Shown: positions 9,793-18,658, numbered from the stretch's first letter. The stretch is 64,000 bases of DNA from JACDER01 sp963717765 (GCA_963717765.1 CAVQWX010000002.1:496001-560000), one strand, 5' to 3'. Notes: generated from the sequence alone by a model not told the origin. Translations and numbers: made by a program.

Positions 9793-10900
9793 CATGCTGC
9801 CCCTCGTCGACCTGCGGGCCCAGTACCGCACGCTCGAGCCGGAGATCAAGGCCGGCTTCGAGCGCGTGCTCGAGCGGCAGGTGTTCATCTCGGGACCCGA
9901 GACGGCCGCTTTCGAGCACGAGTTCGCAGCTGCCTGCGAGGCGACGGACTGCGTCGCCGTCTCGAGCGGCACGACCGCGCTCGAGCTCGCGCTGCGCGCG
10001 CTCGGCGTCGGGGCAGGCGACGAGGTGATCACCGTCTCACACACCTTCTTCGCCACCGTCAGCGCGATCGTCAGCACGGGCGCGACGCCGGTGTTCGTCG
10101 ACGTCGAGCCGGCCAGCTGGACGATGGCGCCCGAACGGGTCTCGCCGGCGGTGACCGAGCGGACGAAGGCGATCGTGCCCGTGCACATCTACGGCCACCC
10201 GGCGGACGTGCCGGCGATCCGCGCGGCCGCGCCGGGGATCCCGGTCGTCGAGGACGCCGCTCAGGCGCACCTCGCGCGCTACTACGGAAACGCGATCGGC
10301 AGCAAGGCGCAGGCCGCCTGCTACAGCTTCTATCCGGGCAAGAATCTCGGTGCCTACGGCGATGCCGGCGCGATCACGACCAACGACCTCGAGCTGGTGG
10401 AGAGGATCCGGGCGCTGCGAGACCACGGCCGCACCGGTGGTGCCAAGTACGAACACGAGCTGCTGGGCACGAACGCTCGCGCCGCCGAGCTGCAGATGGC
10501 GGTCTTGCGTGTGAAGCTGCCACACCTGCGGGCGTGGACGAACGAGCGCCAACGGCTCGCCGAGCGCTATGAGGCGCTGGCAGCGTACGACGTCGAATTG
10601 CAGGAGGTGCAACCGTGGGCGGAGCATGTGCGCCATCTGTTCGTGCTCCTGCGCCCCGGGCGCGACCGGCTGATCTCTTCGTTGCAGGAAGCAGGCATCG
10701 GCGCCGGCGTTCACTATCCGGTTGCCTGCCACCAGCAGCCGGCACTCGCGGAGCGCTTCCGCAGCGTCGGTGGCCTCGAGGTCACCGAGCGGGTGGCGGC
10801 CAACTGCCTCTCGTTGCCGCTGTACGCCGAGCTCGGCGAGGCCGGGGTCGACCGGGTCACGGACGTGCTCGCGCCGCTCCTGCTCGCCGACGCCGCGTAG
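9785..10900 (+). CDS. DegT/DnrJ/EryC1/StrS-family PLP-dependent sugar aminotransferase
   Basis: A 371-residue fold-type I aminotransferase. It shows the family landmarks VSSGTTALELALRALGV (cofactor phosphate binding), SHTFFATVSAI, VVEDAAQAH (Asp that contacts the pyridine nitrogen) and FYPGKNLGAYGDAGAI, in which Lys forms the internal aldimine. The GTG start overlaps the dehydrogenase stop by 8 bases, so the two are translationally coupled. The pair fits the WlbA/WlbC-like (or WbpB/WbpE-like) steps that install a 3-amino group on a UDP-sugar; the matching N-acetyltransferase candidate is at 23287-23973. Other amino sugars are possible. Confidence 0.87.
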   Translation: MSSMLPLVDLRAQYRTLEPEIKAGFERVLERQVFISGPETAAFEHEFAAACEATDCVAVSSGTTALELALRALGVGAGDEVITVSHTFFATVSAIVSTGATPVFVDVEPASWTMAPERVSPAVTERTKAIVPVHIYGHPADVPAIRAAAPGIPVVEDAAQAHLARYYGNAIGSKAQAACYSFYPGKNLGAYGDAGAITTNDLELVERIRALRDHGRTGGAKYEHELLGTNARAAELQMAVLRVKLPHLRAWTNERQRLAERYEALAAYDVELQEVQPWAEHVRHLFVLLRPGRDRLISSLQEAGIGAGVHYPVACHQQPALAERFRSVGGLEVTERVAANCLSLPLYAELGEAGVDRVTDVLAPLLLADAA

Positions 10901-11275
10901 GAGCGCACAGAGCGTTCTGCCCCCGTCGTCGAAGCGACTCGGAGGAGACGCCCCAGCTTAGACGCGTTCGCCTTCAGCAGAGCGCCGCTGGTTTCGGTTC
11001 AGCTCGACTGCTTCACGCCGGAACTACGGCAGGCGAGCTTGCGGTATTCGATCCCCGTGGCATGGGCGGACATCTTCCTGCCTCGCCGGACTGTGCCGAA
11101 CGAGCAGCCGTTTGCAGATGAGGACTAGCTATACGGCCAGTTCCGAATGCATTCCTTACGAGATATCGTCCTATCGTCAACGGCAAGAAAGGGTTCCCGG
11201 TGACGTTCCGTGCGGCAAGCTGCGAAAGCGAGTTCAGGCACTCGCATTGCGAGGGCGTTTTCAGTCGAGGTCCGC
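10901..11275. other. 375-bp intergenic region
   Basis: This lies between the aminotransferase gene and the first ferritin-like gene. No coding potential beyond short frames and no hairpin terminator with a T-run was seen. The AT-richer segment at about 11125-11180 is the most likely promoter area for the ferritin-like operon, but no clear -35/-10 pair stands out. Confidence 0.4.
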
Positions 11276-11884
11276 GTGAGTGAGGCCGACTCCAACGCCT
11301 CGCCCCGAGCAGATTTTGTCGCTCGAGCGGTTGTGGCGGGCGGCGCTGTCGCGGCCGGCGGCATACTCGTGGCTGGGTTACCCCGTCTGGCGGCGTCGGC
11401 TCCTTCAGCCACTCAGGACAAGAAGATCCTCAACTTTGCGCTTCTACTCGAGTACATCGAGGCCGGCTTCTATGCAGAGGCTTTTGCAAAAGGGAAGCTA
11501 CGCGGCGAGCTGCGGGACTACGTCTCGATCGTCCGTCGCCACGAGCAAGAGCATGTTGCCTTCCTCAAGAGTGCCCTGGGGAATGACGCGCGCGAGAAGC
11601 CGACATTCAGCTTCGGGGAATCGACCTCGGATCCGGCCAAATTCACGGCGGCTGCGATTGCACTCGAGGAGACGGTGATCGGCGCTTACAACGGCCAAGC
11701 CGCAAACCTCACCAAGCAGACCCTTGAAATGGCGGCGAAGATCGTGTCCGTCGAGGCTCGGCACGCCGGCTGGATCCGGGCGATCGCTGGCAAGAACCCT
11801 GCTCCGAACGCAACCGACCAACCGAAGACGGCCGCGCAGGTTCAACGTGCTGTCAACAGCACCGGCTTCCTTCAGTCGAGCTAG
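11276..11884 (+). CDS. Exported ferritin-like domain protein (first copy)
   Basis: About 202 residues. The chosen GTG at 11276 has GAGG a few bases upstream; the frame stays open to another GTG at 11210. A hydrophobic segment (ARAVVAGGAVAAGG, then ILVAGL) at about 15-40 looks like an export signal or anchor; the twin-arginine pair is not present. The four-helix part has all four metal-ligand motifs of ferritin-like proteins: LLEYIEAGFY, HEQEHV (ExxH), ALEETVIGAY and VEARHAGW (ExxH). This matches the Ferritin_2 / DUF4439-like group, whose role is poorly defined. It is followed 16 bases later by a paralogue. A di-iron oxidase or iron storage role is inferred only. Confidence 0.8.
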   Translation: MSEADSNASPRADFVARAVVAGGAVAAGGILVAGLPRLAASAPSATQDKKILNFALLLEYIEAGFYAEAFAKGKLRGELRDYVSIVRRHEQEHVAFLKSALGNDAREKPTFSFGESTSDPAKFTAAAIALEETVIGAYNGQAANLTKQTLEMAAKIVSVEARHAGWIRAIAGKNPAPNATDQPKTAAQVQRAVNSTGFLQSS

Positions 11885-11900
11885 GTGGTATCGCGAAGCT

Positions 11901-12611
11901 ATGCCCGCCAACGAGCACGAAACTCAGGCGAACTTGGAGCTGACGCTCGACGAGCTCGATCGCGACGGCGCCATCCGTGAAGCGGTCGCTCACGTCGCTG
12001 GTGATAGCCGTGCCACGTTCCTCGGCAAGGCGGTCGTGGGAGGGGCGGCTCTGCTCGGGGCACTCACTGCGCCTCCCCTTGCCGGCGCGACCGCGCCATC
12101 CGACGTCGCGATTCTCAACTACGCCCTCACGCTCGAGTATCTGCAGGCCGCTTTCTACACCGAGGCCGAGCGTCTCGGCGCTATTCGGGGCAGGCTGGCA
12201 CAGATACCCCACCAACTCGGATCAGTCGAGCGCGCGCATGTCGCCGCTATCAGGGCCGCGCTGGGACAGAGAGCCGTCGAGCGTCCTGCCTTCGACTTCC
12301 ACGGTGTGACCGAGGACCAGACGAAGTTCCTGAAGACCGCCGTCGCCTTCGAGGATCTCGCGGCGGCGGCGTACAAGGCGCAGGCGGCCCGCATCAAGTC
12401 GCCGGCGCTCCTCACGGCGGCGATATCGATCCATTCCGTCGAGGCGCGGCACGCCGCGTGGATGCGGTACCTCGCGGGTGTGACGCCCGCCGCGTCCGCG
12501 TTCGACGAGGGGAAGCCGATCTCCGAGGTGAAGGCGATCGTCGCTTCGACCCACTTCGTCGTGGCCCATCCCAGGATGGCGTCCCGCACGGAGCCGAAGT
12601 ACAACGGGTGA
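11901..12611 (+). CDS. Exported ferritin-like domain protein (second copy)
   Basis: About 236 residues from ATG 11901; the frame stays open further upstream, but that part overlaps the first copy and does not look coding. After an acidic N-terminus (LELTLDELDRDGAIREAVAH) there is a hydrophobic signal-like stretch (GKAVVGGAALLGALTAPPLAGA). The ferritin-like ligand motifs are again complete: LEYLQAAFYTEA, VERAHV (ExxH), AFEDLAAAAY and VEARHAAW (ExxH). It is a diverged tandem duplicate of the preceding gene and probably co-transcribed with it and with the L,D-transpeptidase 6 bases downstream. Its place in an envelope cluster suggests an extracytoplasmic role, but the substrate is unknown. Confidence 0.82.
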   Translation: MPANEHETQANLELTLDELDRDGAIREAVAHVAGDSRATFLGKAVVGGAALLGALTAPPLAGATAPSDVAILNYALTLEYLQAAFYTEAERLGAIRGRLAQIPHQLGSVERAHVAAIRAALGQRAVERPAFDFHGVTEDQTKFLKTAVAFEDLAAAAYKAQAARIKSPALLTAAISIHSVEARHAAWMRYLAGVTPAASAFDEGKPISEVKAIVASTHFVVAHPRMASRTEPKYNG

Positions 12612-12617
12612 CAATCC

Positions 12618-13418
12618 ATGGCGGCTGGGGGGACGGTTGCTCGAGCCGTTGGCGTCGCTGCGGGAGCAGTCGCAGCCGCACTCATCGCCGTGATGGTCTC
12701 GTCGCGCGCAAGCTCCTCGCCCTCAGTGGTGGAAGTGCCACGCCGTCTCCCGGCTCCTCCGGTGTCCGCCCTGCGCGTGCCCAGGCCCGTGACCTTGCAC
12801 CGATCCGCCGCCGTCGCATACTGGGCATCTGTGCGCCGCGCGGTCCCCGGACGCACGCGGCCGAGCGGGCAGGCCGAAATCGTCGCGCCACTTGCGACCA
12901 AGACTCCCGAGGACACGACGAACATCGTCCTCGTGCTCGGCCGCACCCGTGACCGCGCCGGCCGCTTATGGGTCCACGTGCGCCTGCCGGTGCTGCCGAA
13001 CGACCGCACTGCCTGGGTGCCGCGGAGCGCACTCGGAGTGTACGGCGCCGTGCACACGCACCTCATCATCGACCTCGAACGACTGACCGCGACGCTGCTG
13101 CGGAAGGGGTCCAAGATCTTCCGTGCGCCGATCGGCGTAGGCAGGCCGGAGTGGCCGACGCCAAAGGGAAATTTCTATGTTCGGGAGAGGTTGGCCAGGT
13201 ATAGGAGCCCCTTCTACGGGCCGCTCGCCTTTGGCACGAGCGCTCGCTCGAGTGTGCTCACGGATTGGCCTGGAGGTGGGTTCATCGGCCTTCACGGGAC
13301 CGATGAGCCCCAGCTCGTGCCGGGCCGCATCTCCCATGGCTGCGTCAGGTTCCACAATCGGGACATTCTCGAGCTGGGCCGGCTGATGCAGGTTGGCACA
13401 CCGGTGACGATCCGGTGA
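12618..13418 (+). CDS. L,D-transpeptidase (YkuD domain), exported
   Basis: A 266-residue protein with an N-terminal membrane or signal segment (AVGVAAGAVAAALIAVMV, about residues 10-28), a spacer with an SH3-like part (about 60-140) and a C-terminal YkuD catalytic domain. The active-site signature is clear: IGLHGTDEP, then SHGCVRFHN, with the nucleophilic Cys and supporting His and Arg. These enzymes form 3-3 peptidoglycan crosslinks or attach proteins to the wall. The downstream membrane protein starts inside its stop codon. Its presence between ferritin-like genes and sugar genes may be incidental or may link wall crosslinking to polysaccharide anchoring. Confidence 0.9.
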   Translation: MAAGGTVARAVGVAAGAVAAALIAVMVSSRASSSPSVVEVPRRLPAPPVSALRVPRPVTLHRSAAVAYWASVRRAVPGRTRPSGQAEIVAPLATKTPEDTTNIVLVLGRTRDRAGRLWVHVRLPVLPNDRTAWVPRSALGVYGAVHTHLIIDLERLTATLLRKGSKIFRAPIGVGRPEWPTPKGNFYVRERLARYRSPFYGPLAFGTSARSSVLTDWPGGGFIGLHGTDEPQLVPGRISHGCVRFHNRDILELGRLMQVGTPVTIR

Positions 13419-13921
13419 GGCGACGACTTCTGCGCCTCGTGCCCATCGCGCTGGTAGCCGCCTGTGTGGCGGCGATATGCGCGCCTCTAGCTCCCGCGGG
13501 TACAGATCGTGGAGGAAGGCCCGTGCGTCCCGACCTAACGCCGCTTTGGTCAGCCTTTCCGCTCGGTCAGCCCCGGCACGCCGCTGACCGTAAGAACCCG
13601 GCCCTCGAATCACGGCAAGCACAAGCGCGCAGTCCCACCGATTCGCGCGACTCGGGGGGCGGCCCATTCCGCCTGCTCGTGGCCGTTGCCACCGGGATGC
13701 TCCTCGCTGCTGCGCTCGCGGCGCTTGGCCTCGTTGTGCTGCGTCCGGCCAAGTCGTTCGAGCGTCACCGCGGACGTCGCCGGAGATCCACGGCCGGGCT
13801 CCCAATCCGTTCGGCCACGCGGACTGTCTACACGCACCGTTTCGACATCGTCATATACGGGTCCGCCGTCGCGCTCGCCGTCGCCGCGGGCTGGCTCATT
13901 GCATCGATTCTCAACCGGTAG
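13415..13921 (+). CDS. Small membrane protein of unknown function
   Basis: A 168-residue protein starting with GTG overlapping the transpeptidase stop by 4 bases, so translationally coupled. A signal-like segment is at about 8-28 (LVPIALVAACVAAICAPLA), a transmembrane segment at about 87-108 (LLVAVATGMLLAAALAALGL), a basic loop follows (RHRGRRRRS) and a last transmembrane segment lies at about 147-165. No known domain is recognised. The operon position suggests a partner or modulator of the L,D-transpeptidase; that is inference only. Confidence 0.7.
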   Translation: MRRRLLRLVPIALVAACVAAICAPLAPAGTDRGGRPVRPDLTPLWSAFPLGQPRHAADRKNPALESRQAQARSPTDSRDSGGGPFRLLVAVATGMLLAAALAALGLVVLRPAKSFERHRGRRRRSTAGLPIRSATRTVYTHRFDIVIYGSAVALAVAAGWLIASILNR

Positions 13922-14305
13922 CCGTAGTTCCTGAGCACGTTGGTTCATCCGGCCGGCTGAAGCTTCGCAACGAGTGTGGAACCGCACGCTGGCTGTACCA
14001 CTCGGGCTCGGCGATGAAGGAGTGCCAACGGCCGTGCTTGTTCGTCCATGGCCACACTGCACTCGAGTCTGGCACGGACGGTCGCGCAGCGCTGTCCAGC
14101 CACCGTCTTGGTAGCAGCCCCAAAGCCGGTATCCAGGTGGCACGGCTGGGTCCGCAGCTCATGCATCCGGGCCTCCTTGGCGAGGTTGGTCTTGGTCGAC
14201 CACAAGCCTCGCCGGGGCCGGACGCAATTAGTCGTCTCGCGGTTGTGTAGGCAGCAGAGCTAGCGCTTAGCGCTAGCCGGCGATCGTAGGCCGCCCGCTT
14301 TCGCT
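13922..14305. other. 384-bp convergent intergenic region
   Basis: This lies between a rightward membrane-protein gene and a leftward dehydrogenase gene. No gene is recognised. It contains a 19-bp palindrome at 14259-14277 (listed separately) near the dehydrogenase stop codon. Confidence 0.5.
14259..14277. repeat. Perfect 9-bp inverted repeat with one-base centre
   Basis: GCTAGCGCT, then T, then AGCGCTAGC. It lies about 30 bases past the stop of the leftward dehydrogenase gene. There is no T-run and the central spacer is too short for a normal hairpin loop, so a protein-binding palindrome or a cruciform-type terminator are both possible. Confidence 0.6.
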
Positions 14306-15442
14306 CTATGCGGCGTCGATGAGGAGCGGAGCTTCGGTCGCGGCCCCGGTCGCCACTCGGGCGCCGTTTGCGGCCAGCGAGCCGTCGACCGCCTCGATCA
14401 TCCGCACCACCTCGAGTCCGATCTCGCTCGATGACACCGGCGTGGACCCGGTTCTCACCGCACAGCAGAAGTCCTCCATCTCCAGCCGGAGCGGCTCCTC
14501 GGCGGAGACGTTCAGCGAGAGGATGTCGCCGGTGCGGTAGGAGAGCCGGAACTCGCCGAACGTCTCGGGGTCGTTCGGGGATACGCCCGAGTCGAAGACG
14601 CGAACGGGCTCTGTTGAGGTGTCGTCGTAGATCGCCATCTTGCGCGAGCCCACGATCGCGGTTCTCCGGAGCTTCGCGGGCGCGAGCCAGCTGAGCTCGA
14701 CGTGTGCGATCGTCTGCGACGGGAATTCAAGGCTGACGAAGGCGACGTCGGGAACGTCGGGCAGGATGCAGCTGCGCGTGAGCGCGCTCGCGTAGAGCGG
14801 CGTCTCCTGCAGCCAGTAGCGCAAGATCGAGAAGTCGTGGGGGCCGAGGTCCCAGACGACGCTGGTGTCGGCCTGGTGCAAGCCGAGGTTGACGCGGCTC
14901 GAGGAGATGAAGTAGATCTCGCCCAGCTCGCCTGAATCGATCAGCGAGCGCACCGTCCTGACCGGCGGGCTGTACAGGAAGGTGTGGCCCGGCATCAGCA
15001 CCAGCCCTTCGAGCGCGGCGATCTCGACAAGCTCGTGAACCTCGGTCGACGAGGCGGCGAGCGGCTTCTCGACGAAAACGTGCTTGCCCGCGCGCAGAGC
15101 GGCGGAGGCGATCCGATGGTGCGTCGAAACCGGAGTCGCGACCGCGACCGCTTCTATCTCGGGGTCGTCGAGCAGCCGCTCGAGCGACTGGTAGCAGCGA
15201 GCGCCGGGGTAGCGAACACCGACCCGCTCGAGGCGCTCGGCCGAGAGGTCGCAGAGCGCCGCCAGGCGCGCGTGCGGGCACTCCTGCAGGTTGCGGGCGA
15301 GGTTCGGGCCCCAGTAGCCGAGCCCGACGACCGCGATCGAGACCGGCTCGAGCTCGAGGCCGCCCTCGTTCCGCGGAGGGCCGCCATTCCCGGCTCCGTT
15401 CCCGTTCACGTGCACGTGGCCGTTTCCGTTCGAGCCGCTCAC
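14306..15442 (-). CDS. Gfo/Idh/MocA-family sugar dehydrogenase (paralogue)
   Basis: A 378-residue enzyme. The GTG start at 15442 overlaps the stop of the upstream sugar transferase by 4 bases; the open frame beyond it is only the shadow of that gene. The N-terminus is a Gly/Asn/His tail (SGSNGNGHVHVNGNGAGNGG), then the Rossmann motif VVGLGYWGPNLAR, EKPLA with the family Lys, and LGPHDFSILRYW. It is clearly homologous to the dehydrogenase at 8653-9792 over its whole length. It probably acts on a nucleotide sugar for the same polysaccharide. Why two paralogues are kept, and why both have NG-rich tails, is unknown. Confidence 0.85.
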   Translation of the reverse strand: MSGSNGNGHVHVNGNGAGNGGPPRNEGGLELEPVSIAVVGLGYWGPNLARNLQECPHARLAALCDLSAERLERVGVRYPGARCYQSLERLLDDPEIEAVAVATPVSTHHRIASAALRAGKHVFVEKPLAASSTEVHELVEIAALEGLVLMPGHTFLYSPPVRTVRSLIDSGELGEIYFISSSRVNLGLHQADTSVVWDLGPHDFSILRYWLQETPLYASALTRSCILPDVPDVAFVSLEFPSQTIAHVELSWLAPAKLRRTAIVGSRKMAIYDDTSTEPVRVFDSGVSPNDPETFGEFRLSYRTGDILSLNVSAEEPLRLEMEDFCCAVRTGSTPVSSSEIGLEVVRMIEAVDGSLAANGARVATGAATEAPLLIDAA

Positions 15443-16989
15443 GCCGTCCCTCCCGCGCGGAGCAGCTCCAACGGCGTGCGGAACAGGAGCCGAACGTCGA
15501 GGCCGAGCGACCAGTCGCGCACGTAGGCGACGTCCATGTCCAGCGCCTCGCCGAAGCTGGCGCTCGCGCGCGCCGTCACCTGCCACAGCCCGGTCAACCC
15601 CTGCGGCAGGAGGAAGCGCTCGAAGTGGTGCAGTTGGAAGTTCTGCACCTCGTAGGGGATGCACGGCCGCGGGCCCACCAGCGACATGTCGCCGCGCAGG
15701 ACGTTGATCAGCTGCGGCAGCTCGTCGAGCGAGCTTTTGCGCAGCCAGTGCCCGGTCGGGGTGATATCGCCCGCGCGGTCGAGCTTGTAGCACCCGTTCG
15801 CACCGACCGTCGCGCTCGCGCTCATGGTCTCGGAGATGTAGGCGCGATGGGCGCTGTCGTCCACGTCCGTCCACATCGTGCGGAACTTGAGCGCTGTGAA
15901 CTCGCGCATGTTCAGGCCGAGCCGGGTCTGCCGGAAGAAGACCGGGCCGGGGGAGCTCCGGCGAATCCGCCAGGCGATGAGCAGAAACATCGGCGAGAGC
16001 AGCGCCAGCCCAACTGAGGCGCCGACGATGTCGATGAGGCGCTTCACTTTGAGCGCTACAGCGCTGTGTCGCGTGGAGGGAAGCCCGACCAGCGGCAACC
16101 CCTCGAGCGTGTGCACGTCGACACGCGGCCCGAGGAGGTCATGAAGCCGCGGGACAACGTCGACGTGCACGTCGAGGTCGCGCAGGCCACGCAACACCGC
16201 GGCCGTGCGCGCATCCGACTCGCTCGAGAAGGCAACGATCACGCGCTCGACCTCGCGCTCGCGGACAAGCCGTGGAAGATCCTCGAGGGTGCCGAGCATC
16301 TCGATGTCGCCGAGGTCTTCGCGCAAGTGCTGCGGCTCCTCGTCGACCAGGCCGAGCAGGCGAAGGCCGTATTCACGGTGCTGGCCCACCTTGCGCGCGG
16401 CCAGCTGACCGATCTTGCCCGCGCCGACGATGACCGTATTCTGGATGTAGGCGGGCGAGCGGAGGCAGATGCTGCGCGCGAGCACTCTGCAGCCGGAGAC
16501 GAGCAGTGTCGCCAGGATCCAGAACACGATCAACTTGCCCGGACGCGGATACGAGATTCCGCTGATCCAGCAGCCGAGGAAGAAGATCCAGGCGCCGAGC
16601 GTGACCAGATGGATGACGCCGACGAAGTCGTCCACGGTCGAATAGCCGATGCGCTCGTTGTCGTAGCGGTAGAGGTCGTGCATCGCCGCGAGCAGCATCC
16701 AGGCCGGCAGGCTGAGGAAGAAGACGGCGAGCTCGTACATTGGCCGCGCGTGAGCCCCCTCGGCGCTCAGCCCGAACAGGAGGACGCTCGCGAGGAACGC
16801 CGCAGACAGTCCAATCGAGTCCGCGAGAACGAGCGAACGGAGAATCAGCGTCCGGCGGCGCCCTCGCGAGTGCCGCACCTGTGGGGCCGCATAGGAAGCC
16901 GGAAGGTGCTCGGGTGTTGCGATCGCCGGTGTGGGGATGCTCGCGCCGACGACGGTCGACATGCTCGTCCGCGCCGGGCCAGGCTGCAT
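15439..16989 (-). CDS. Polyprenyl-phosphate sugar-1-phosphate transferase (priming enzyme)
   Basis: About 516 residues from ATG 16989 (an open frame reaches 17223 but would run into the divergent gene). Four to five transmembrane segments lie in about 45-190, a soluble Rossmann-like part (TVIVGAGKIGQLAARK) follows, and a fifth hydrophobic segment leads into the catalytic bacterial sugar transferase domain: KRLIDIVGA, PVFFRQTRLG, FRTM, then LDELPQLINVLRGDMSLVGP and the end of the domain. It links a sugar-1-phosphate to undecaprenyl phosphate at the cytoplasmic face, the first committed step of repeat-unit assembly (WbaP/WcaJ-like family). The stop overlaps the dehydrogenase start. The promoter lies in the divergent region containing three phased repeats. 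Confidence 0.9.
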   Translation of the reverse strand: MQPGPARTSMSTVVGASIPTPAIATPEHLPASYAAPQVRHSRGRRRTLILRSLVLADSIGLSAAFLASVLLFGLSAEGAHARPMYELAVFFLSLPAWMLLAAMHDLYRYDNERIGYSTVDDFVGVIHLVTLGAWIFFLGCWISGISYPRPGKLIVFWILATLLVSGCRVLARSICLRSPAYIQNTVIVGAGKIGQLAARKVGQHREYGLRLLGLVDEEPQHLREDLGDIEMLGTLEDLPRLVREREVERVIVAFSSESDARTAAVLRGLRDLDVHVDVVPRLHDLLGPRVDVHTLEGLPLVGLPSTRHSAVALKVKRLIDIVGASVGLALLSPMFLLIAWRIRRSSPGPVFFRQTRLGLNMREFTALKFRTMWTDVDDSAHRAYISETMSASATVGANGCYKLDRAGDITPTGHWLRKSSLDELPQLINVLRGDMSLVGPRPCIPYEVQNFQLHHFERFLLPQGLTGLWQVTARASASFGEALDMDVAYVRDWSLGLDVRLLFRTPLELLRAGGTA

Positions 16990-17018
16990 GAGGCTGTTTT
17001 CTTCCACTACCAGCAGAG

Positions 17019-17075
17019 TAGGCTGGCGGCCCTCGCAGAGTAGGCCAGTCTTTCGCAAGATTAGACCAGTCTTTC
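17019..17075. promoter_or_regulatory. Three direct repeats phased at 21-22 bp between divergent genes
   Basis: The octamers TAGGCTGG (17019), TAGGCCAG (17041) and TAGACCAG (17062) recur every 21-22 bases, two helical turns. The first two are preceded by GCAGAG and the last two followed by TCTTTC, so the identity is longer than eight bases. They lie between the sugar transferase (leftward) and the deacetylase (rightward), where an operator could control both arms. Confidence 0.55.
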
Positions 17076-17159
17076 TCCGGCCTCCTGCCCGTTCACTAGC
17101 CGATCGTCTAGCTTGCTTCGCGCGTGTCGAAAGGCAAGGCTTGACGGACGCGATCCGGC

Positions 17160-18524
17160 ATGTCACAGAGATCAACGACTTCAGAGGCAGGGATCGATTC
17201 AGCAGCCCTGCCGCCGCTCGCACGGCTGCTCCAGCCGCACCTCGAGCTGCCCGCCGCGGGCGAGCGTGGGGACGAGCGCAGTCCGGAATGGCTCGAAGCG
17301 CCGGGCTGGCGCGTCTATACGACGGCGAGGCGCCAAGGCCGGGCAGAGCGCACGTCGGATCTCCTCGAAAGCTTTACGCTCGCCTCCGGCGACCGCCTGG
17401 AAGCGCTCCGGCTCGATGACGGCAGCGTCGTCGTTCCTTTCGACTTCGACGAGGCGTACCGGAATTTCCTGAGCGAGCGCTGGCGCGGGCAGAGCGACGT
17501 GCGAGCGCTCGGCGAGTCGCAGCTCGCGTTGTACTACCGCCTCAGGCGGCTGTTGCCGAGGAAGCTGCAGCTGGCGTTACGCAGGCTGTTCATCCGGCTG
17601 CGCACGCCTCCAACGTTCCCCGGTTGGCCGCTCGAGCTTTCAGTCGACCGGCTGGTGCGCTTCTACGCGCGCTGCCTGCTTGCTTCCGCCGGCGTCGAGC
17701 AGGCTCCCTTCACCTGGTTCTGGCCGGACGCACATCCCGCGGCCCTGGTCTTGACCCACGACGTCGAGACCGGCGACGGGCTGCGGCTCGCACTCGAGCT
17801 GGCGGACCTCGAGGAGGAGCGAGGCTTTCGCTCCTCGTTCAACGTCGTCGCCGGCGACTATCCGGTCGACGATGGCATCCTGCGCGAGCTCGCCGGCCGC
17901 GGCTTCGAGATCGGCCTGCACGGCCTTCATCACGACCGCTCGCTGTTTTCCTCACGTGCCGAGTTCGAGCGCCAGCTGCCGGCGCTGGTCGAAGCATCAG
18001 AGCGGTTCGGCTCGGTCGGCTTCCGCTCGCCCGCGACGCACCGGGTGCTCGAGTGGCTGCCGGATCTGCCCGCCGCCTACGACTGCACCGTTCCGCACGC
18101 CGACCGCTACGAGCCGCAGCCCGGAGGCTGTTGCAGCCTGTGGCCGTACTCCATCGGACGGATCGTCGAGCTGCCGTGGACGCTCCCGCAGGACCACATC
18201 CTGTTCACACTCCTTGGTCAGCGCTCCGCAGCCGTGTGGTTGCAGCAGGTGGAGGACATCGAGCGACGGTTCGGCCTGATCCAGTGCCTTTCGCACCCCG
18301 ACCGCGGCTATCTCGGAGATGCCGACAAGCGCGCCCACTACGTCGAGTTGCTCGACGCGCTGGCAGAACGGCCGGCGCTGTGGCGTGCCCTCCCGCGAGA
18401 GGTCGCCGCCTGGTGGCACCGGCGCGACGCCGTCGCCGCGGGAAGCGAGGCTGAGCCGATTCGCGCGGGAACGATGCGGGCTGGAGCCGCACCCGACCAC
18501 GTCTCGTTCGAGCCACCGCTCTAG
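17160..18524 (+). CDS. Polysaccharide deacetylase-like protein (cytoplasmic)
   Basis: A 454-residue protein without a signal peptide. The C-terminal half has NodB-type motifs: LTHDVETGDG (HD variant of the metal-binding Asp motif), GLHGLHHDRS (His ligands), GFRSPATHR and, near the end, CLSHPDRGYL. The N-terminal 170 residues are charged and unassigned. Proteins of this kind sit in many exopolysaccharide clusters with ATP-grasp and FemAB-like genes, as here. The gene begins 170 bases from the divergent sugar transferase gene. A deacetylase acting on an intracellular precursor is plausible, but the substrate is not known. Confidence 0.8.
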   Translation: MSQRSTTSEAGIDSAALPPLARLLQPHLELPAAGERGDERSPEWLEAPGWRVYTTARRQGRAERTSDLLESFTLASGDRLEALRLDDGSVVVPFDFDEAYRNFLSERWRGQSDVRALGESQLALYYRLRRLLPRKLQLALRRLFIRLRTPPTFPGWPLELSVDRLVRFYARCLLASAGVEQAPFTWFWPDAHPAALVLTHDVETGDGLRLALELADLEEERGFRSSFNVVAGDYPVDDGILRELAGRGFEIGLHGLHHDRSLFSSRAEFERQLPALVEASERFGSVGFRSPATHRVLEWLPDLPAAYDCTVPHADRYEPQPGGCCSLWPYSIGRIVELPWTLPQDHILFTLLGQRSAAVWLQQVEDIERRFGLIQCLSHPDRGYLGDADKRAHYVELLDALAERPALWRALPREVAAWWHRRDAVAAGSEAEPIRAGTMRAGAAPDHVSFEPPL

Positions 18525-18658
18525 CCGTTCGGCTAGTTGGCAACGCGCGCGCGGTTTGCGAGTCTTGGACATGGAACTGCGGCCCGCGGATCGAGCGGCG
18601 CGCCCATTCGAAAGAGAAAGGCACACGAAGTGCGAGACAGACAGGCACGGGAAAAGCA

